A stretch of DNA of 64,000 bases from positions 32,395,718 through 32,459,717 of the forward strand of contig NW_026622974.1 of assembly GCF_023065955.2 (NCBI RefSeq), read 5' to 3'. Both the position numbers and the translations under genes were made by a program. The stretch is from Ursus arctos (taxonomy: Eukaryota > Chordata > Mammalia > Carnivora > Ursidae). This document shows positions 1 through 12,317 of this stretch, piece after piece (within the stretch, counting starts at the first letter, position 1; each line of letters begins with the position of its first letter). The notes under the pieces were generated by a model that saw nothing but the letters and a program-made list of their open reading frames with translations, was not told the origin of the DNA and searched no databases.

Positions 1-1648
1 TACATTTATATTCTAGTTAACACACAGCGCAATATTGGTTTCTGGAGTGGAATTCAGTGATTCATCACTTACATGCAGTCATTAATTAATATTGTTCTCT
101 CTCCTTAATAGTCTTTTATGGATGTGGGCAGTGCGGAGGCAGCCCAGAGGACTCGTCCTCAACATCTGCGAGGACAGGGGCCTAAAGCACAGCACTCAGG
201 CGCTCTGGCACTGGTTAGGGACCATCCTTCTGCTTGGGAGCCCACGAGACCCCATGATTGCTTGAAGTTTGGAAACCCCACGGCGGGGATCGCACGCTGC
301 TGGGTAAAAGCCAGGGGCTCAGATAGAGCTTGGGTTTCAGCCGGTCAGCGACTGTATCATGAGTTCACACCTTGACTGTACTGCTTGGCCGATGTGGTTG
401 GAAAAACATCAGAGTCCAGCTGAACGGAGCCTTCTTACCGAGTGACCTCCGTGAGGCCACATCGCGCGGGTAACGCCGCAGCCCGGTGCACCTTAGGGGC
501 TAATAAAGGCGCAGACTTTAGAATGGGACCCAGATGCCACTGCGCTCTGCCGCGTAAGAGACAAATGCCTTCGTCTCTCGGGGCTGGGCATCGTACGTAA
601 GAGGGGAGGAACAGCTCCCGCGAAGGCTTGCTCGGAGGATGAGTGGGCTCGCTCCTACAGACCACCTATGCAGCGCCTGATGTTCTGGAACACTCCACCG
701 TGACGATTACTTGTCCTGCAGGCACTGCCAGCCCCTCCTGGGTAGGAGTCCTAGCACACGATACGCGGTACCGATCTAAATGTCAAATGATGTCTGGATT
801 TACATTTTTATTAATATTTTGTATTTTTTCTTTAAAAAAAATCTGCTTTAAACCACCCCTGATGTCTTCAAGGTTTTATTTTGTAAGAATGTGGGCTGAA
901 GCCACCTTCTTTTGTCCTGCTGGGGAGGCAGGAGGCCCTGAACGGCTGTGAAGGACTTTCCTCAGCACAGTGACACAGCACGGCTCACATCGGATGGCGG
1001 GGCTGGAACACCCACAGGGAGAAGCAGGAGCTCATTCGCCTATGATCCTGCACCCAGCCTTTCTCCTGCGAGCCCAAACGAGATGGCTGCTGAAGGGAGC
1101 AACTGCAGGAAAAGCTGGGCGCAGCAGAAAACTAGAGGGTGGGGAGGAGCTGAGGGCAGGAGCAATAAGAACCAGCATTTACTGGGATTCTCGGCTATGA
1201 GGCAGTTCTGCTCTAGGCTCTCCATGCATATTTTTCTCATACATCCCCACGGTGACTGTGTGAAAGATGGCTCATTACCCTGCTAGGAGGGTGGAGGGAG
1301 AAGATACACTGCAGCACTGTTCAGTGCCTCACCTGAGACCACACGGGTGTTTGCATGCCTGTCTTCCTGATTCCAGAGCACATTCTCCTACTGGGAAAAA
1401 GCACGTAGCCTCAAGGAGGCTAGTCCTGACTCTGCACCAACCACTGTGTTCAGAGACCAGACCTCATCTTCCTATGATTACAAAAGAGGGGCGCACAGAT
1501 GACCTCCATGGTCCTGTCCACCTCTCTCATGCTGTTCCCGTCACTTTGGGGAGCTGTGCTCAGTGCAAATGCACGGAGTACCTATTTACTAAGTGCCGGA
1601 TATTTTCTCTTACCCTATTTAATTCATATTTGAATTTTCAGCCAACTT

Positions 1649-1763
1649 CTTTTTTAAAAGATTTTATTTTTAAGTAATCTCTACACCCAACTGGGGCACA
1701 AACTTAAAACCCTGAGATCAAGAGTCGCATGCTCCACTGAATGAGCCAGCTGGGCACCCCTCG
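1649..1763 (-). mobile_element. CAN SINE (tRNA-Lys-derived), short old type
   Basis: The element reads in reverse. It starts with an A-tail complement (TTTTTTAAAAGATTTTATTT) and ends with the tRNA-like head complement containing GAGCCAGCTGGGCACCCC. An 8-bp target duplication GCCAACTT flanks it at 1641-1648 and 1764-1771. It lacks the long CT-rich body of the younger copies, so it probably belongs to an older subfamily. Confidence 0.85.
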
Positions 1764-2059
1764 GCCAACTTGTGATTATGAAAAATATCAAAACCCTTGA
1801 TTCAACAGTTATTAAAATTTTACCATATTTGATTCTTCCGTGTCTTTCTCTATCTTTATGCCACCTATTTGAAGTTTTGAAATTAAGTAGTGGACATCTC
1901 AAGATTTCACCCGTAAATATTTAGTCCTGCATCTCCTAAGAACAGAGACATTTTCTTGCATAACCACAAATCATGTCCGTACCTAAAAAAATTAACACTA
2001 GCTCCCTATTTATATCCTAGTTTAACAGTCAGTCCAGATTAAAATTTCCTTCCCTCCAA

Positions 2060-2494
2060 AAGCATTTATAGTTTTGTTTGTTTGGGTTTTTGTTTCTTTG
2101 GAACCAAGATCCAGTCAAGTTTTACTTATTGTATTTGGTTAAGCAAGGTAAACAAAGAGAGTCCCTTGAACTTTGGTATGTTTGTTTTGTTTCATGACAT
2201 TGACTTTAAGAGGAGTCCAGACCAAAGTTTGGTAGAATAACCCATACTCTGGATTTGTCTGATTGTTTTCCTCGCGGTGTTAATGTAACTCACCTCCCCC
2301 ATTTTTCCTGTAAACTAGAAGTTGGGTCTAAAGGTTGGATTGGAATTGGGTTAAACATTATTGGCCCAAGTACTTCATAGGTGACTTGCACTTCCTATCA
2401 CTTCAGTCAGGAGACACAGAATGCCAGGTGGTCCAACAACAGTGATACCAAATACTATCTCTTGGCTAAACTAACAGTCCACAGGTCCTTCTGA
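2060..2494. repeat. Probable old interspersed repeat, family unassigned
   Basis: The stretch containing TCATGACATTGACTTTAAGA and CTGGATTTGTCTGATTGTTT resembles a widespread eutherian repeat I remember but cannot name with certainty (possibly an L1M 3' region in antisense). It abuts the solo LTR that begins at about 2495. No coding signal is seen. Confidence 0.35.
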
Positions 2495-3061
2495 TGTGGG
2501 AAACAAAGGCAAAAGAAACATTAAATTTCCTTACTACTTACAGTCCATTCACAAGTCCTTAAAACAGGAAGAGTGACATTCCTCTAAGAACCCAGCTGCC
2601 TTGGTGCTAATACTTTGCTAAGGGTAAGAGGCAATCTTAGCCCGACCCCCAGGATCCTGTAAGTCAACTTTAACACATCTAAAAATTCCTTTGGAAATTT
2701 CCTTTATCTCCCCCCCCCCCCCCGCCCCAAGATACGTGTTGCAATCATCCCCCAAGCATATGACCCACTGATACACATCTGAAAGGTCTCATGACATATT
2801 AGACAGTAATAAACGACCTTTTCCCAATAATATCTAGCCCCCTCAAGGTCCTGGAAACCTTGCTTCCAAAATTCCTTAGAGACTTATGCTATCCCTAAGC
2901 CCCTCCCAACTTGACAGTATATAATGGGCCACTCCTCATGACCCCAGTGCAGCTCCTTCTGTCCATGGTTCCTGTCCCCAGGCTTTAATAAAACCACCCA
3001 CCTCTCTGCAACAAAGATGTGTGAAGAATTCTTTCTAGGCTGTGGGCTTCAAACCCTAACA
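2495..3061 (+). mobile_element. Solo LTR of a class I (ERV1-type) endogenous retrovirus
   Basis: The block of about 567 bp begins TGTGGGAAAC and ends CCCTAACA, the expected TG...CA termini. It has LTR organisation: a TATA-like AGTATATAATG near 2917-2927, a polyadenylation signal AATAAA at 2987-2992, and the ERV1-like tail GAAGAATTCTTTCTAGGCTG near the 3' end. No primer-binding site, gag, pol or env sequence follows, so it is a recombined solo LTR. I could not find a clean target duplication, so the exact ends may be off by a few bases. A C-run lies inside at about 2711-2722. Confidence 0.7.
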
Positions 3062-3181
3062 TCTTTCCTACAACACTATCATTGCAAAGGTGTGGGAATT
3101 CCTTGAAAATCTGTTTTACGAGGTATGGATAACCTGTTCCACAACATCCTTGTACTTAACCCATAAAGATCACTGATACTC

Positions 3182-3315
3182 TTTTTTTTTTTTTTTTTAA
3201 GATTTTATCCTTCTATGCTGAGCAGGGAGTCCAACATGGGGTTTGATCCCAGGACCCTGAGACAATGACCTTTGCTGAAGGCAGATGCTTAACTGACTGA
3301 GCCACCCAGGCGCCC
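3182..3315 (-). mobile_element. CAN SINE, 5'-head-containing copy
   Basis: A poly-T of 18 bases followed by AAGATTTTA marks the reversed tail. The reversed head ends GAGCCACCCAGGCGCCC. The flanks ATCACTGATACT (3169-3180) and ATCATTGATACT (3320-3331) form a 12-bp target duplication with one mismatch. The CT-rich middle is shortened. Confidence 0.9.
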
Positions 3316-4074
3316 TTACATCATTGATACTTATTTCATTGTATATATTATCTAACTGGTGGTTGCAAAATGGTGATTTTCTAAATTATCATTTCTTCTT
3401 CATTTATTTGCAGGCATACCTTTGTAAACAAGAGCTTTTCTTTACCTCTTGAGGTGAATTATCATTCCTTTAAAAAGGCAGGGTTAAGTATCTCTCTTAT
3501 TGCCAACTTTCAGAATAAGGAATTGCTGCAAGTTGCTTTCAGTGGTGGCAAAGTAGTTTTTTCCTCTTCTTTGAACAGTTCAACAGACTTGCGGCTTTAT
3601 ATTTGTTCAACTTTTATGATCAGCTGCAGTCATTTTGGGTGCTCAGATTGCCTCAAATTTGGACAGAGGGAGCTCTTGCAAGCTGGCTGGCTCCTGTGAC
3701 CTTTAAGATGTCCCCATCATTCTTTGGGCACTTCCCTGCTTTTTTGGCACAAGAAAATGTCCTGGACTCACCTTGTATTTTCCATGCCTCAGATCCAGAA
3801 TCAGCCATTTCTCCAAGGAGTCCTGGAAACTTTTATTGAGAATAGTATTTAAAAACCAAGATTTCTGTACTTGGTGAGCTCTTTGCCATTGGAGTGTCAT
3901 TGATTCTAAACTGTTTCAGTAGCTAAAACTGGGAAGTATATTTATTTAAATCATGGGTTCACATTGGTATTTCCAATTCAAATGGAATATTACATGGTTT
4001 TTGTAATATCCTAACATATTCAGTTAGGAACTCAGTTCCTAATATCCTAACATATTTACCTACTTGCCATAGTC

Positions 4075-4078
<4 letters not shown>

Positions 4079-4121
<43 letters not shown>
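4079..4121. repeat. (AT)n microsatellite, about 21 units
   Basis: An uninterrupted AT dinucleotide run. Just upstream, at about 4003-4057, the words TCCTAACATATT are duplicated around a small inverted repeat (TTAGGAACT / AGTTCCTAA). Confidence 0.95.
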
Positions 4122-4124
<3 letters not shown>

Positions 4125-5861
4125 GATTTAAAGTAGAAATACTAGAAAATTACGTGGTGAATTTAGATATTTTTTGGAGGGGAATTTTTTATTTGTCCTT
4201 AGAATATATCCAGTTAAAGATGGACAGCAAGAGTACTGTGTTCCAAGGTCACTTGAATGAATTTTCTGTGTATGTCACCCATACGATATACAGTTAGTTT
4301 CTATTTGATTTAATTTTATTTTTCTTTGTCATTTAATTTTATTTTTGAACAGGTAAAACATGTTCGAGCATTTATATGGCTCAAATTCAAAATTATATAA
4401 AAACATAGCGAAATCAACTATGTTCATCCATACCCCCTCCACCCTGCCTCTTTTCCTCCCCACCGCCTGGCCTCTTTCTATAACCGATTATTTTATTTCT
4501 GTTGCTTTGATATTTTATGTCTGTGTCTGTAATTTCCTCTACTTCTTAAAAGAAAGTAAATGATATTCACTGTTCTGCGCCTTGTTTTTTCCCTTCCTTC
4601 ACAATATGAACACACATCCTGGAGAAATCATAGAAGTCCAGTCCGTATCTTCCTCATTCTTTTGATATTACCGCGAACCTTATTCAGCAGTCCTACGCTA
4701 CTGTTGTTGCCATGGAGTCCAAAACAAGCAGTTGAACTTATATGATCTTACTTATGGCCCTTTTTGCCTTTGTTTATATCTTTCTGGTTCTCATTGGCAT
4801 CTGAGGTTTTGACCTCTGCTAATAAGGCTTTCCAGCTGGGTGGAGGCAGGGAATGCCAGATACAGCAGACTTCCAGAAGATGCATCCCCTCAGTCCACTT
4901 GCCTTTGGTGCCGAAGAGGGTAAACAGGAGCGCTGCTGATTCCCCACAGATCTAGCTGCAGGCACCAGGGCTTCCTCCTGTTTGGATGGAGAGCTAGGGA
5001 GTGAGGCGCGAGGAAAGGGAGTGGCTCGAACACACTTTGGTTTTAACTTCTGCATCTGTTCCCTCTCCCTTCTCTAGAAGGCACAAATGGAACCATCTCC
5101 CTCTTGTGCTAATTTAAAGGCAATTAAAAAAACAAAGAAACACAGGGTTTTACCTATATTCGGAAGTCCTCTTACTCAGTTGAAGAAAGACCCTATCGCA
5201 CACTGAAGCTGGAACTTCCATTTTCAAAAATGAATGTTTCTGATTTCTCAGAATAGCTTTAAATAGCTTCATGCTGACTTTCCCCTCTACTCATCTCCTG
5301 AGCTCATAACACCCACATTTATCTAGTTTTCTTTTTTTCTCCTGTATTATACTCATCAATCTCATAGGAATCAGGTTCTCTTTTTTGTTTTTGTTTTTGG
5401 TTCTGAAATGAGAAACAAGTATTTTTTTCTTGCTGGGTAATTCTTTTGCAAATCTATTCTTTCAAAGTTCACTTCTTAAGTTATTTGTCCTATTTCTGCC
5501 CTACTCTTTTAGAAAAAGGTGGGTAGACCAATTTGGTTACATTAAAACGGTTTTGCCTGTTCCTAAGACGATTTTCTTCTGGCCTTTAGGAGTGTGATAT
5601 GGAAAAAAGAAACACACGCAGTGAAGTGTGGTTTGCATCGAGCCCACCCAGGCCGGGTGCACGACTATCACCGGCCCGTGAGCTACTTGTGCTTTACACA
5701 GCAGGATAAATTAACCTCCGAATGTTATCACCTATTAGTCCTCGGAGGAGAACTGCGGCAGGACTCAGAAGAGTCCTCTGTGCGGGTCAGCATTCTTTTT
5801 AGCCTTGAAGTCAGGCTGAGGGTGAGGCAGTGATCATTTCCTGGGTGGGGGGATCATGAGA

Positions 5862-5985
5862 CGGAAAAGGAACATGTGTGGGAAGAAGGGATGGAAGAGG
5901 AGATGTGAGGAAAAGGGGGGAAAGGGAGAGAAGGGAAGGGAACAAAGGAAGAGAATGAGGGAAAAGTAGAGAAAGGGCCCAAACT
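5862..5985. repeat. Polypurine tract (GA-rich, G-run containing)
   Basis: About 120 bases are almost entirely purine on the + strand, in irregular GGGAAGAAGG-type words without a fixed repeat unit. Such tracts can form triplex (H-DNA) structures. No gene is associated. Confidence 0.85.
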
Positions 5986-6134
5986 ATACCACGGATAGAG
6001 GTCTTGTGGGAAGAACTCTCCTTGGAGGGTTGAAATGTCCATGTTCTCCAGTTCTATATCTTCTGCACACGGTGCTATCCAGGGAATTTGAGGAATTTGG
6101 TTCTAAATCAAGCACTTGGGAAAATACAGTGCCT

Positions 6135-6330
6135 CTTTTTGTTAGTAACCAATATTTATGGGTGCTTACCATGTTCCGGCACTTCTTTAAACACTTGGCG
6201 TGGATTATGTCATCTAATCCTCACCCCAAGGCTAGGAATTAGGTTTTACTATTATCTCCATTTTACTGATGTGGAAACTGAGGCACGGATGCTAAATAAT
6301 TTACTCAAGGTCCCACTAAGCACATGACTA
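6135..6330 (-). repeat. MIR SINE relic
   Basis: It contains the reversed MIR core and tail: TGTTCCGGCACTTCTTTAAA, then TCATCTAATCCTCACC, CCATTTTACTGATGTGGAAA and CTGAGGC, ending with CTCAAGGTCCCAC. The order matches an antisense MIR copy, diverged at many positions. Confidence 0.85.
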
Positions 6331-6449
6331 TAGTTGTCACTGTTTGTTGCACTCACCCCCCCCCCCCATTGTCTTCCTTGCTAGCAGAACCTGAGTAATC
6401 TGGGTTAGTAATATGCCCGCCCTGCATCCTACTCCCACTGGATGAATGA

Positions 6450-6830
6450 TAACAGACCGAAACCCATCTTGGCTCTCACACTCTCCTTACTGATACACAT
6501 TTTCCTAGCTTCCTTTGCAGGTGACTATGGGACCGAGTTCTGACCAATGAGGCCGAAGGAGAAGTCCGCTCGGGGACTTCTGGGAAAGCTTTTCCTCTGT
6601 GATAAGAGGAAAGCATATTTTCTGCTTGCCTTCTTTCTTACTACTTGATGATGGAATGAAGATTCTATACTTGCAGCTGCGGCAGCCCCTTGGCAACCAC
6701 GAAGCCACAAGCCCAAGGAAGAATGTCATTATGCTAAGGATGGCGAAATGGAAGGTGGAAAGTTGAGGACATTGTTGGACTGCTACAATAAATCTAGGTT
6801 CACCTCCCCGTACTCTTCTTGTTATGTGAA
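6450..6830. repeat. Probable old LTR-like interspersed repeat, family unassigned
   Basis: Words such as GTTCTGACCAATGAGGCCGA, GGGGACTTCTGGGAAAGCTT, CAGCTGCGGCAGCCCCTTGG and CTTCTTGTTATGTGA occur in an order I remember from a common ancient mammalian repeat. A 74-codon open frame on the minus strand here is a by-product. Confidence 0.45.
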
Positions 6831-8787
6831 ATAATTAAATGTCACTAAGGCTCCGGAAAATTTGTCAGGTTTAGCCAAGCATTCAGCTGCATATATGTCA
6901 CCTGAAATGGGGACAGAAGTAGATTTTAGACACAGGGGGCCCATCTCTGTTTCAGGCTCCCAAGCTTCTACTCAGGATGGCAGAGGTGTTTTCTCCAGCA
7001 TCTTCCACCTTCAACCTTGACTCCAAGTACCCAGTTGTTACTCTTCACCCAGGAAAAAGGGTAAAATGTAGCAAATCACAGGAAAATAGACACTGATGAG
7101 ATTTTAATTACCTAAAATATTACTCTACTATCTAAAACAGGAACAACAATGATACACATTGCAAGTAAGCTTTAGATCACACTACAAAGATTCCTTTCAA
7201 AAAGCCAATTCCACGTGTCTGCATTGTTCTCACACAACCACTCACTGACCTTTGTGCTTCTACCCAGGACTTCAGTTTGTGCAAAAACATTTCACCCCAC
7301 CCCCAACACATGCTCTCTGTTTTAGGAATCTTTCTGTTCTCAGCATCCAGTCGAGTGCCTAGTGCCTAGGAGGACCTTGATAAATGGCATGGTATCGACG
7401 GAATTAAAATTGCTTAATAAGCCTCCTGTTGAACAGCTGTCAGTTATAATCTTCCCAGGAATTATGAGGACATGTGAATATTTTTCTGGTTTTGAGAGGT
7501 GATTTCTTAATAATTATTAAATTTTTAAAAAATGCAAATTGCCGAAGAGACAAAGTTTAATAAGTTACTCATAGAGAGCGGGTGTTCAACAAATAAGTTG
7601 AACTAAATGGATTGGGCTTTTAAAAAGCTGTATGTTTGGGGCAAATGTAAACTGTGGTTAAAGTAAAATAAGACTTTCCATTACATTGTTCTTGGAGCAA
7701 AAAAATTTAATGAATTTTTCAAATATGTGCGGTTTACAACCAGGGAGCAAGGGAGGAGTAGAATTGCATTATTAAGTGCTTCATTTTGTCATAAACGTAG
7801 TATGGCTTCTGAGTACAGTGAGTTGAATTCGTAAGGAAGTCTCGCATCCTGACATCAGTGTTAAATGGAATTCCGCTTAATGCAAAAATGCCTTCCCTCT
7901 GGAAAGATTGTATTGAGACCTGCAGGCTCTTACTACAGTTGAGACCGAAGTAGAGTGATAGCCACAATTAAATTTGCTCCTGAAGGAACTGGATAGGGAT
8001 GGATGCAAAGAACTGAGGAAAAGAAGTGGCAACCTAATGTTAAGTGTTCTATATATTTTTTCTCACCCTTTGGTTTTACTTTTAAGGAAAGAGTCAAGAA
8101 ATGTAAAGGTAAAGACCGCATTGTTCTTTTTGAAATCATTATGGCTCAAGGCATTAAAATGTACGAAGAGCAAATGTTCATAATTTCCATTCAGCAAGCC
8201 CTTCAAAAGCACAGGAAACAAATAGTAAAAATAATTGCTTTACAACCATAATAGCACTTTGTTTAACCTCGCTTTTCCATTTTCTTTAATTGTAGCTATA
8301 TATAAACATTTTCTTATACTTCCTCTGTTGCAATTATTCTAAATGGCCTTTATGCCTAGCATAATAAGAAATTATAGTGAATTGAAAACTCATTAGCAAT
8401 ATATTTATGAGGAATCAAAATAATTTCAGAATTCAACAATAACCTAAATGTAAATTTTTGTTTATTATGATATGGTAATCATTTATAAAGGCAGTGAACT
8501 AACAACCAAAATATTGTAGAGTACCAGAAGTTCTCTTACCTTGTGTTGCCTACAACTATCTAAGTAATATCAACTTTTAATCTTTATTTTGTTATGGTGA
8601 TATCATACCTGGAATGTAATCTTGGAGTGGGGGGAGAATTGTACAGATATCTCTCTCCAAAAATTGTTGATTAGGAGAGTCCTTCAAGATTAAGAAAACA
8701 AAAAAAGCAACACAAATGTCGTGCTGTCATTTCCTTCAAGTATATTCTTGTTCATCTTTCAGCCTCCGGATTCTCGATAACCTCCGC

Positions 8788-8880
8788 GAGGGAAGGGACT
8801 GTGTTGGATTTACCGCTGAACTCCCAGCACCTAGCACAGCATCCGGCACATACTGAGCGAATACAGCCGAAAGAAATCAA
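8788..8880 (+). repeat. L2 LINE 3'-end fragment
   Basis: GGGAAGGGACTGTGTTGGAT, then CCCAGCACCTAGCACAGCAT and GGCACATACTGAGCGAATAC, follow the typical L2 3' terminus in sense orientation. Confidence 0.7.
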
Positions 8881-9512
8881 CTGCACACAAGGTTTTCAGT
8901 TCCTGCTGTGGTGACCGGCCCATCTCAAAGCCTCCTCGTTACGGTTCCAAGATGGTGGCTTATGCCATTCACGTTTCTTCCCATACGTTTATCCAGTTCT
9001 AGGGGAATCAAGTCATTGACGAGATGAACATGTCTTCTCCTGTCACACAGGATATGGAACTCTATGGGGTAGGTGGAATATGTAAAGATTCAAGAATATG
9101 TCCTAAATATTGGTTTCAAGGCGTATTCCTTACTTTATGATTTTCCTTCATTCCTTAAACATGAATGCTCAAAGTTCCATCCAATTCAGGGACTAGTTAG
9201 TGTGTTCCTGTTAACTAAGATTTTATTTTATTAAAAAGAGACAGAATGAGCCTGATGAAGCAACATAAAAGCAGTGGATGAATTCTCTTCTGGAATTCAA
9301 GCTCCCATTACTTGACTTCATTACTGCTTCATTTCACCAGCATTCCTTTTATCTTAAGTATGGCCTCCTCTAAACGTCACTAACATCAAAAAGATTTTGT
9401 TAAGTAACTTTAACTGAACGCGGCACTGTACAAAGAGGCTCATACAAACCAGATCTTTGTTATTTAGAAAGTCAAACTCACAGACATAAAAAGGAAATAT
9501 TTGTGAAACTTA

Positions 9513-9709
9513 GGGGCACCTGGGTGGCTCAGTTGGTTGAGTGTCAGACTCTTGATACAGCTCAGGTCACCATCTCAGGGTCATGAGATCAAGCCCCACA
9601 TCGGGTTCGTACTCAGCACAGTGTCTGCTTGTCCCTCTCCCTTGGCTCCTCCCGCCTCCCCCACTTACACTTTCTCTCTTAAGTAAATAAATAAAATCTT
9701 TAAAAAAAG
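9513..9709 (+). mobile_element. CAN SINE, near full length
   Basis: The sense head GGGGCACCTGGGTGGCTCAG is followed by a body with CTCAGGGTCATGAGATCAAG, a CT-rich segment and a tail of AAATAAATAAAATCTTTAAA type. Imperfect target duplications (AATATTTGTGAAAC and AGTATTTATGAAAT) flank the copy. Minus-strand frames across it are translated repeat. Confidence 0.93.
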
Positions 9710-9775
9710 AAGTATTTATGAAATTCATATTCTTTATGCAAAAGAAGGGCATTCTGTGATTTACTTTACATGATC

Positions 9776-9985
9776 AGTAATAGCTAATACTTACTGAGTC
9801 CTAACCATGCCCAAGGCACTGTGTAAAAAAGCACCTTACATGCATCTCCTCCATCACGCCCCCAACAGTGAGGAAGGTGAGGTATCCCAAGTTAGGTGAC
9901 TCGCCTACGGAAGGTTCATGCAGCTGTGACATTGATTCTTCACGTCTGGCTCCGAGGTCGGTTCCTTAACCTCTCTGACCTACCC
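9776..9985 (-). repeat. MIR SINE relic
   Basis: Antisense MIR order is visible: CTAATACTTACTGAGTCC, CCAAGGCACTGTGTAAAAAA, CACCTTACATGCATCTCC, then GTTAGGTGACTCGCCT and TCGGTTCCTTAACCTCT. It is strongly diverged. Confidence 0.65.
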
Positions 9986-11369
9986 CTGCCCTCTGGCTTA
10001 TAACCTCCTGTCCCACAAATCTGTCGCCCATTAACAGCCAAATATGCCAGCTCAGCTTTCAGAAGAGCCTCGGCCTGGAGCAGGGCAGGGATTTGTGACG
10101 GGCATGGGGTGGTGACTAAAGTGCTTTAGTGAAATCCGTGGGGAGCCAGAGAGTATTGGATTAAGTGCTGTTAAAAACAGAGCAGCCCTGACAGGACAGA
10201 ATTATCAATCAGATTCAATTCCATTCTAAAAATAAAATCTGGACAGTCGAAACTCCTGACTTTTTTAAAGAACTCTTTATTTAATCGGTAGATAAACCTT
10301 CCTGAAGAATGTTTATGCTCCCTGACTCCCCTTCAAGTTCCGGCCTTGCTTCTCATCCCCTCTCATCCCCTCTCATCCCTCCCCAGCTTCCAATTAGAAA
10401 AGACCATCCAGTTGCTTCTAGGGCCTCCTCTGTCCTCAAGCCACTGCCGCCAGGCTAATGCCTCCTCCTCTGCTGGAAATGCTCTCACAAAGGTCAGCAG
10501 TGATAACAAACCATCATTATAATAACGCCTAGTGCTTCTTGTGGATTTATTGGGCTCCAAACCCCGGGCTCAGAGCTGTATTCACACTGGAGGGAGAAAC
10601 TGGGAGAACCACAGGATCGCACAGGACTTGCAGAGGTTTGGGCTTAGTTGACTCAGTTTTTAAAAAATTAAGTTGACATTGAAATATCAAGAATATTTCA
10701 GATGAAAACCCAAAGTTTCTGAGTCGTGCTGTCCCGTTTGCTACAGTCCGCGTGGTGCAGCCTGTGCCCCTGGACCTTCCTCCCCACTCTCGTTCTGTCA
10801 CCGGCTTGACCCCCGTAGACACGATTTACGACCCGCCCTTCACAGGGACATTCCGGTCAGGATTTTAGAGGTGTCAGGAAAAGACCCCCCGCTAAACGAG
10901 CCCAAGATAAAAGATGGAGGTGATTAAACAGCAACCCAAGGCAGGAAGTGAGGCCCACCTGGACTCATGGCAACTGAGACTGGAAGCAGGAAGCGGCCAG
11001 GCTCTTGGCGTTTCCCCTTTTCACTCCACAGCGGCTCCACTGTCCCCTCACAGACCGACTTCCTCTTCTTCATTTCAGTTCCCTCATTCCTTAACTGGCT
11101 TCACAACCCCAGCCCACCCCCCTCGCAGCATCCTCCTTTACGTTCCTACTGCTAGTTGCCTTAGTCTTTCGATTTTCCAACCGTGCGTTCCTGAGAGGGG
11201 ACCGACGAGGGTCTTCAAGCCTGGTCATACGTGTCATAAACTGCTTTCAAGCTGCAATAGGTCCCACTGAGGGGAGGACACAGCTAGGGGCCAAGCATCT
11301 GCAGCCAGGTGGGGCGGGGACACCCTTCAAACAGATACCCTCAGGCATAGTTTGGAGAATATCCTAAGC

Positions 11370-11515
11370 AAAATTAACACTCATAACAATCGTGAATGGA
11401 GTCATTATTGATATTCACTTTATAGACGTGAAAACGGAGGCTGAGAGAGGTGACAGTTTGTCCAAGAAATTAAGTGGCAAAGCTGGAACGTGAACACAGC
11501 CTGCCCGACGAACAA
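11370..11515 (-). repeat. MIR SINE relic
   Basis: ACACTCATAACAATCGTGAA, TTTATAGACGTGAAAACGGA, GGCTGAGAGAGGTGACAG and AAATTAAGTGGCAAAGCTGG match the antisense MIR core and head order. Confidence 0.7.
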
Positions 11516-11956
11516 ACTCCCAGCCTCCATTTTTATTACCTTTCTTGACTCCCAGGCCGAGTAATGTTCTTGCTGTTCCCTGCTTCCTAAAGCTTAGAAC
11601 CTGTCTTGTGCGCTCGGTGACACACCACTCCTTTGGCTTTGTATTTTCTGATGGCTTCTCCATTCCTTTTAATTCTTCGTTCTCTTTCCAATTTTTAAAA
11701 GGAAGCGTTCTCCAAGGGACTCTTCATGGCTTCTTCTTGTTTCTTTCTATACTTTCTTTTTAGGCAAATTCATAGGCTTTCACGTATTTGGATACAGTCA
11801 GACACTACGGTTTCTTAAGCTAGGGCTCTTGGATACATACCCTTCCACCCTACCCAAGAAACTTAGGGATAGAATTTAGGGAGTTCATGAACTTGATTGA
11901 GAAAAAAATTAACATATTTATATTTTCATTAAACTCTAACAGAAATTTACTAATTC

Positions 11957-12153
11957 TGGGGCACCGGGGTGGCTCAATCAGGCATCTGACTCTTGATTTC
12001 AGCTCAGGTCCCGACCTCAGTGTCAGTGTTGGGCTCTGCACTCAGTGGGGAGTCTGCTTGAGATTCTTTCTCCCTCTCCCTCTGCCCCCTCCACCCCCAC
12101 CCCGTGCCTGAGTGCCCTCTCTCTCTCTAAAATAAATAGATACGTCTTTTTAC
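11957..12153 (+). mobile_element. CAN SINE, full length with target duplication
   Basis: The sense head GGGGCACCGGGGTGGCTCAA leads to a CT-rich body and an AAAATAAATAGA tail. A perfect 14-bp target duplication AAATTTACTAATTC lies at 11943-11956 and 12154-12167. Confidence 0.95.
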
Positions 12154-12317
12154 AAATTTACTAATTCCTTCAATTATGAATGTAGGCAACAAGCCACTGT
12201 AATAGCAGCAAACATCTGTGATTTTGTTACCAACAGAAATCATAGGTATTTTAATATTTTCCAACTGTTGCAAATATTTCAACATTTTATTTTTCCCATT
12301 ATATTTCAAAATCATAG

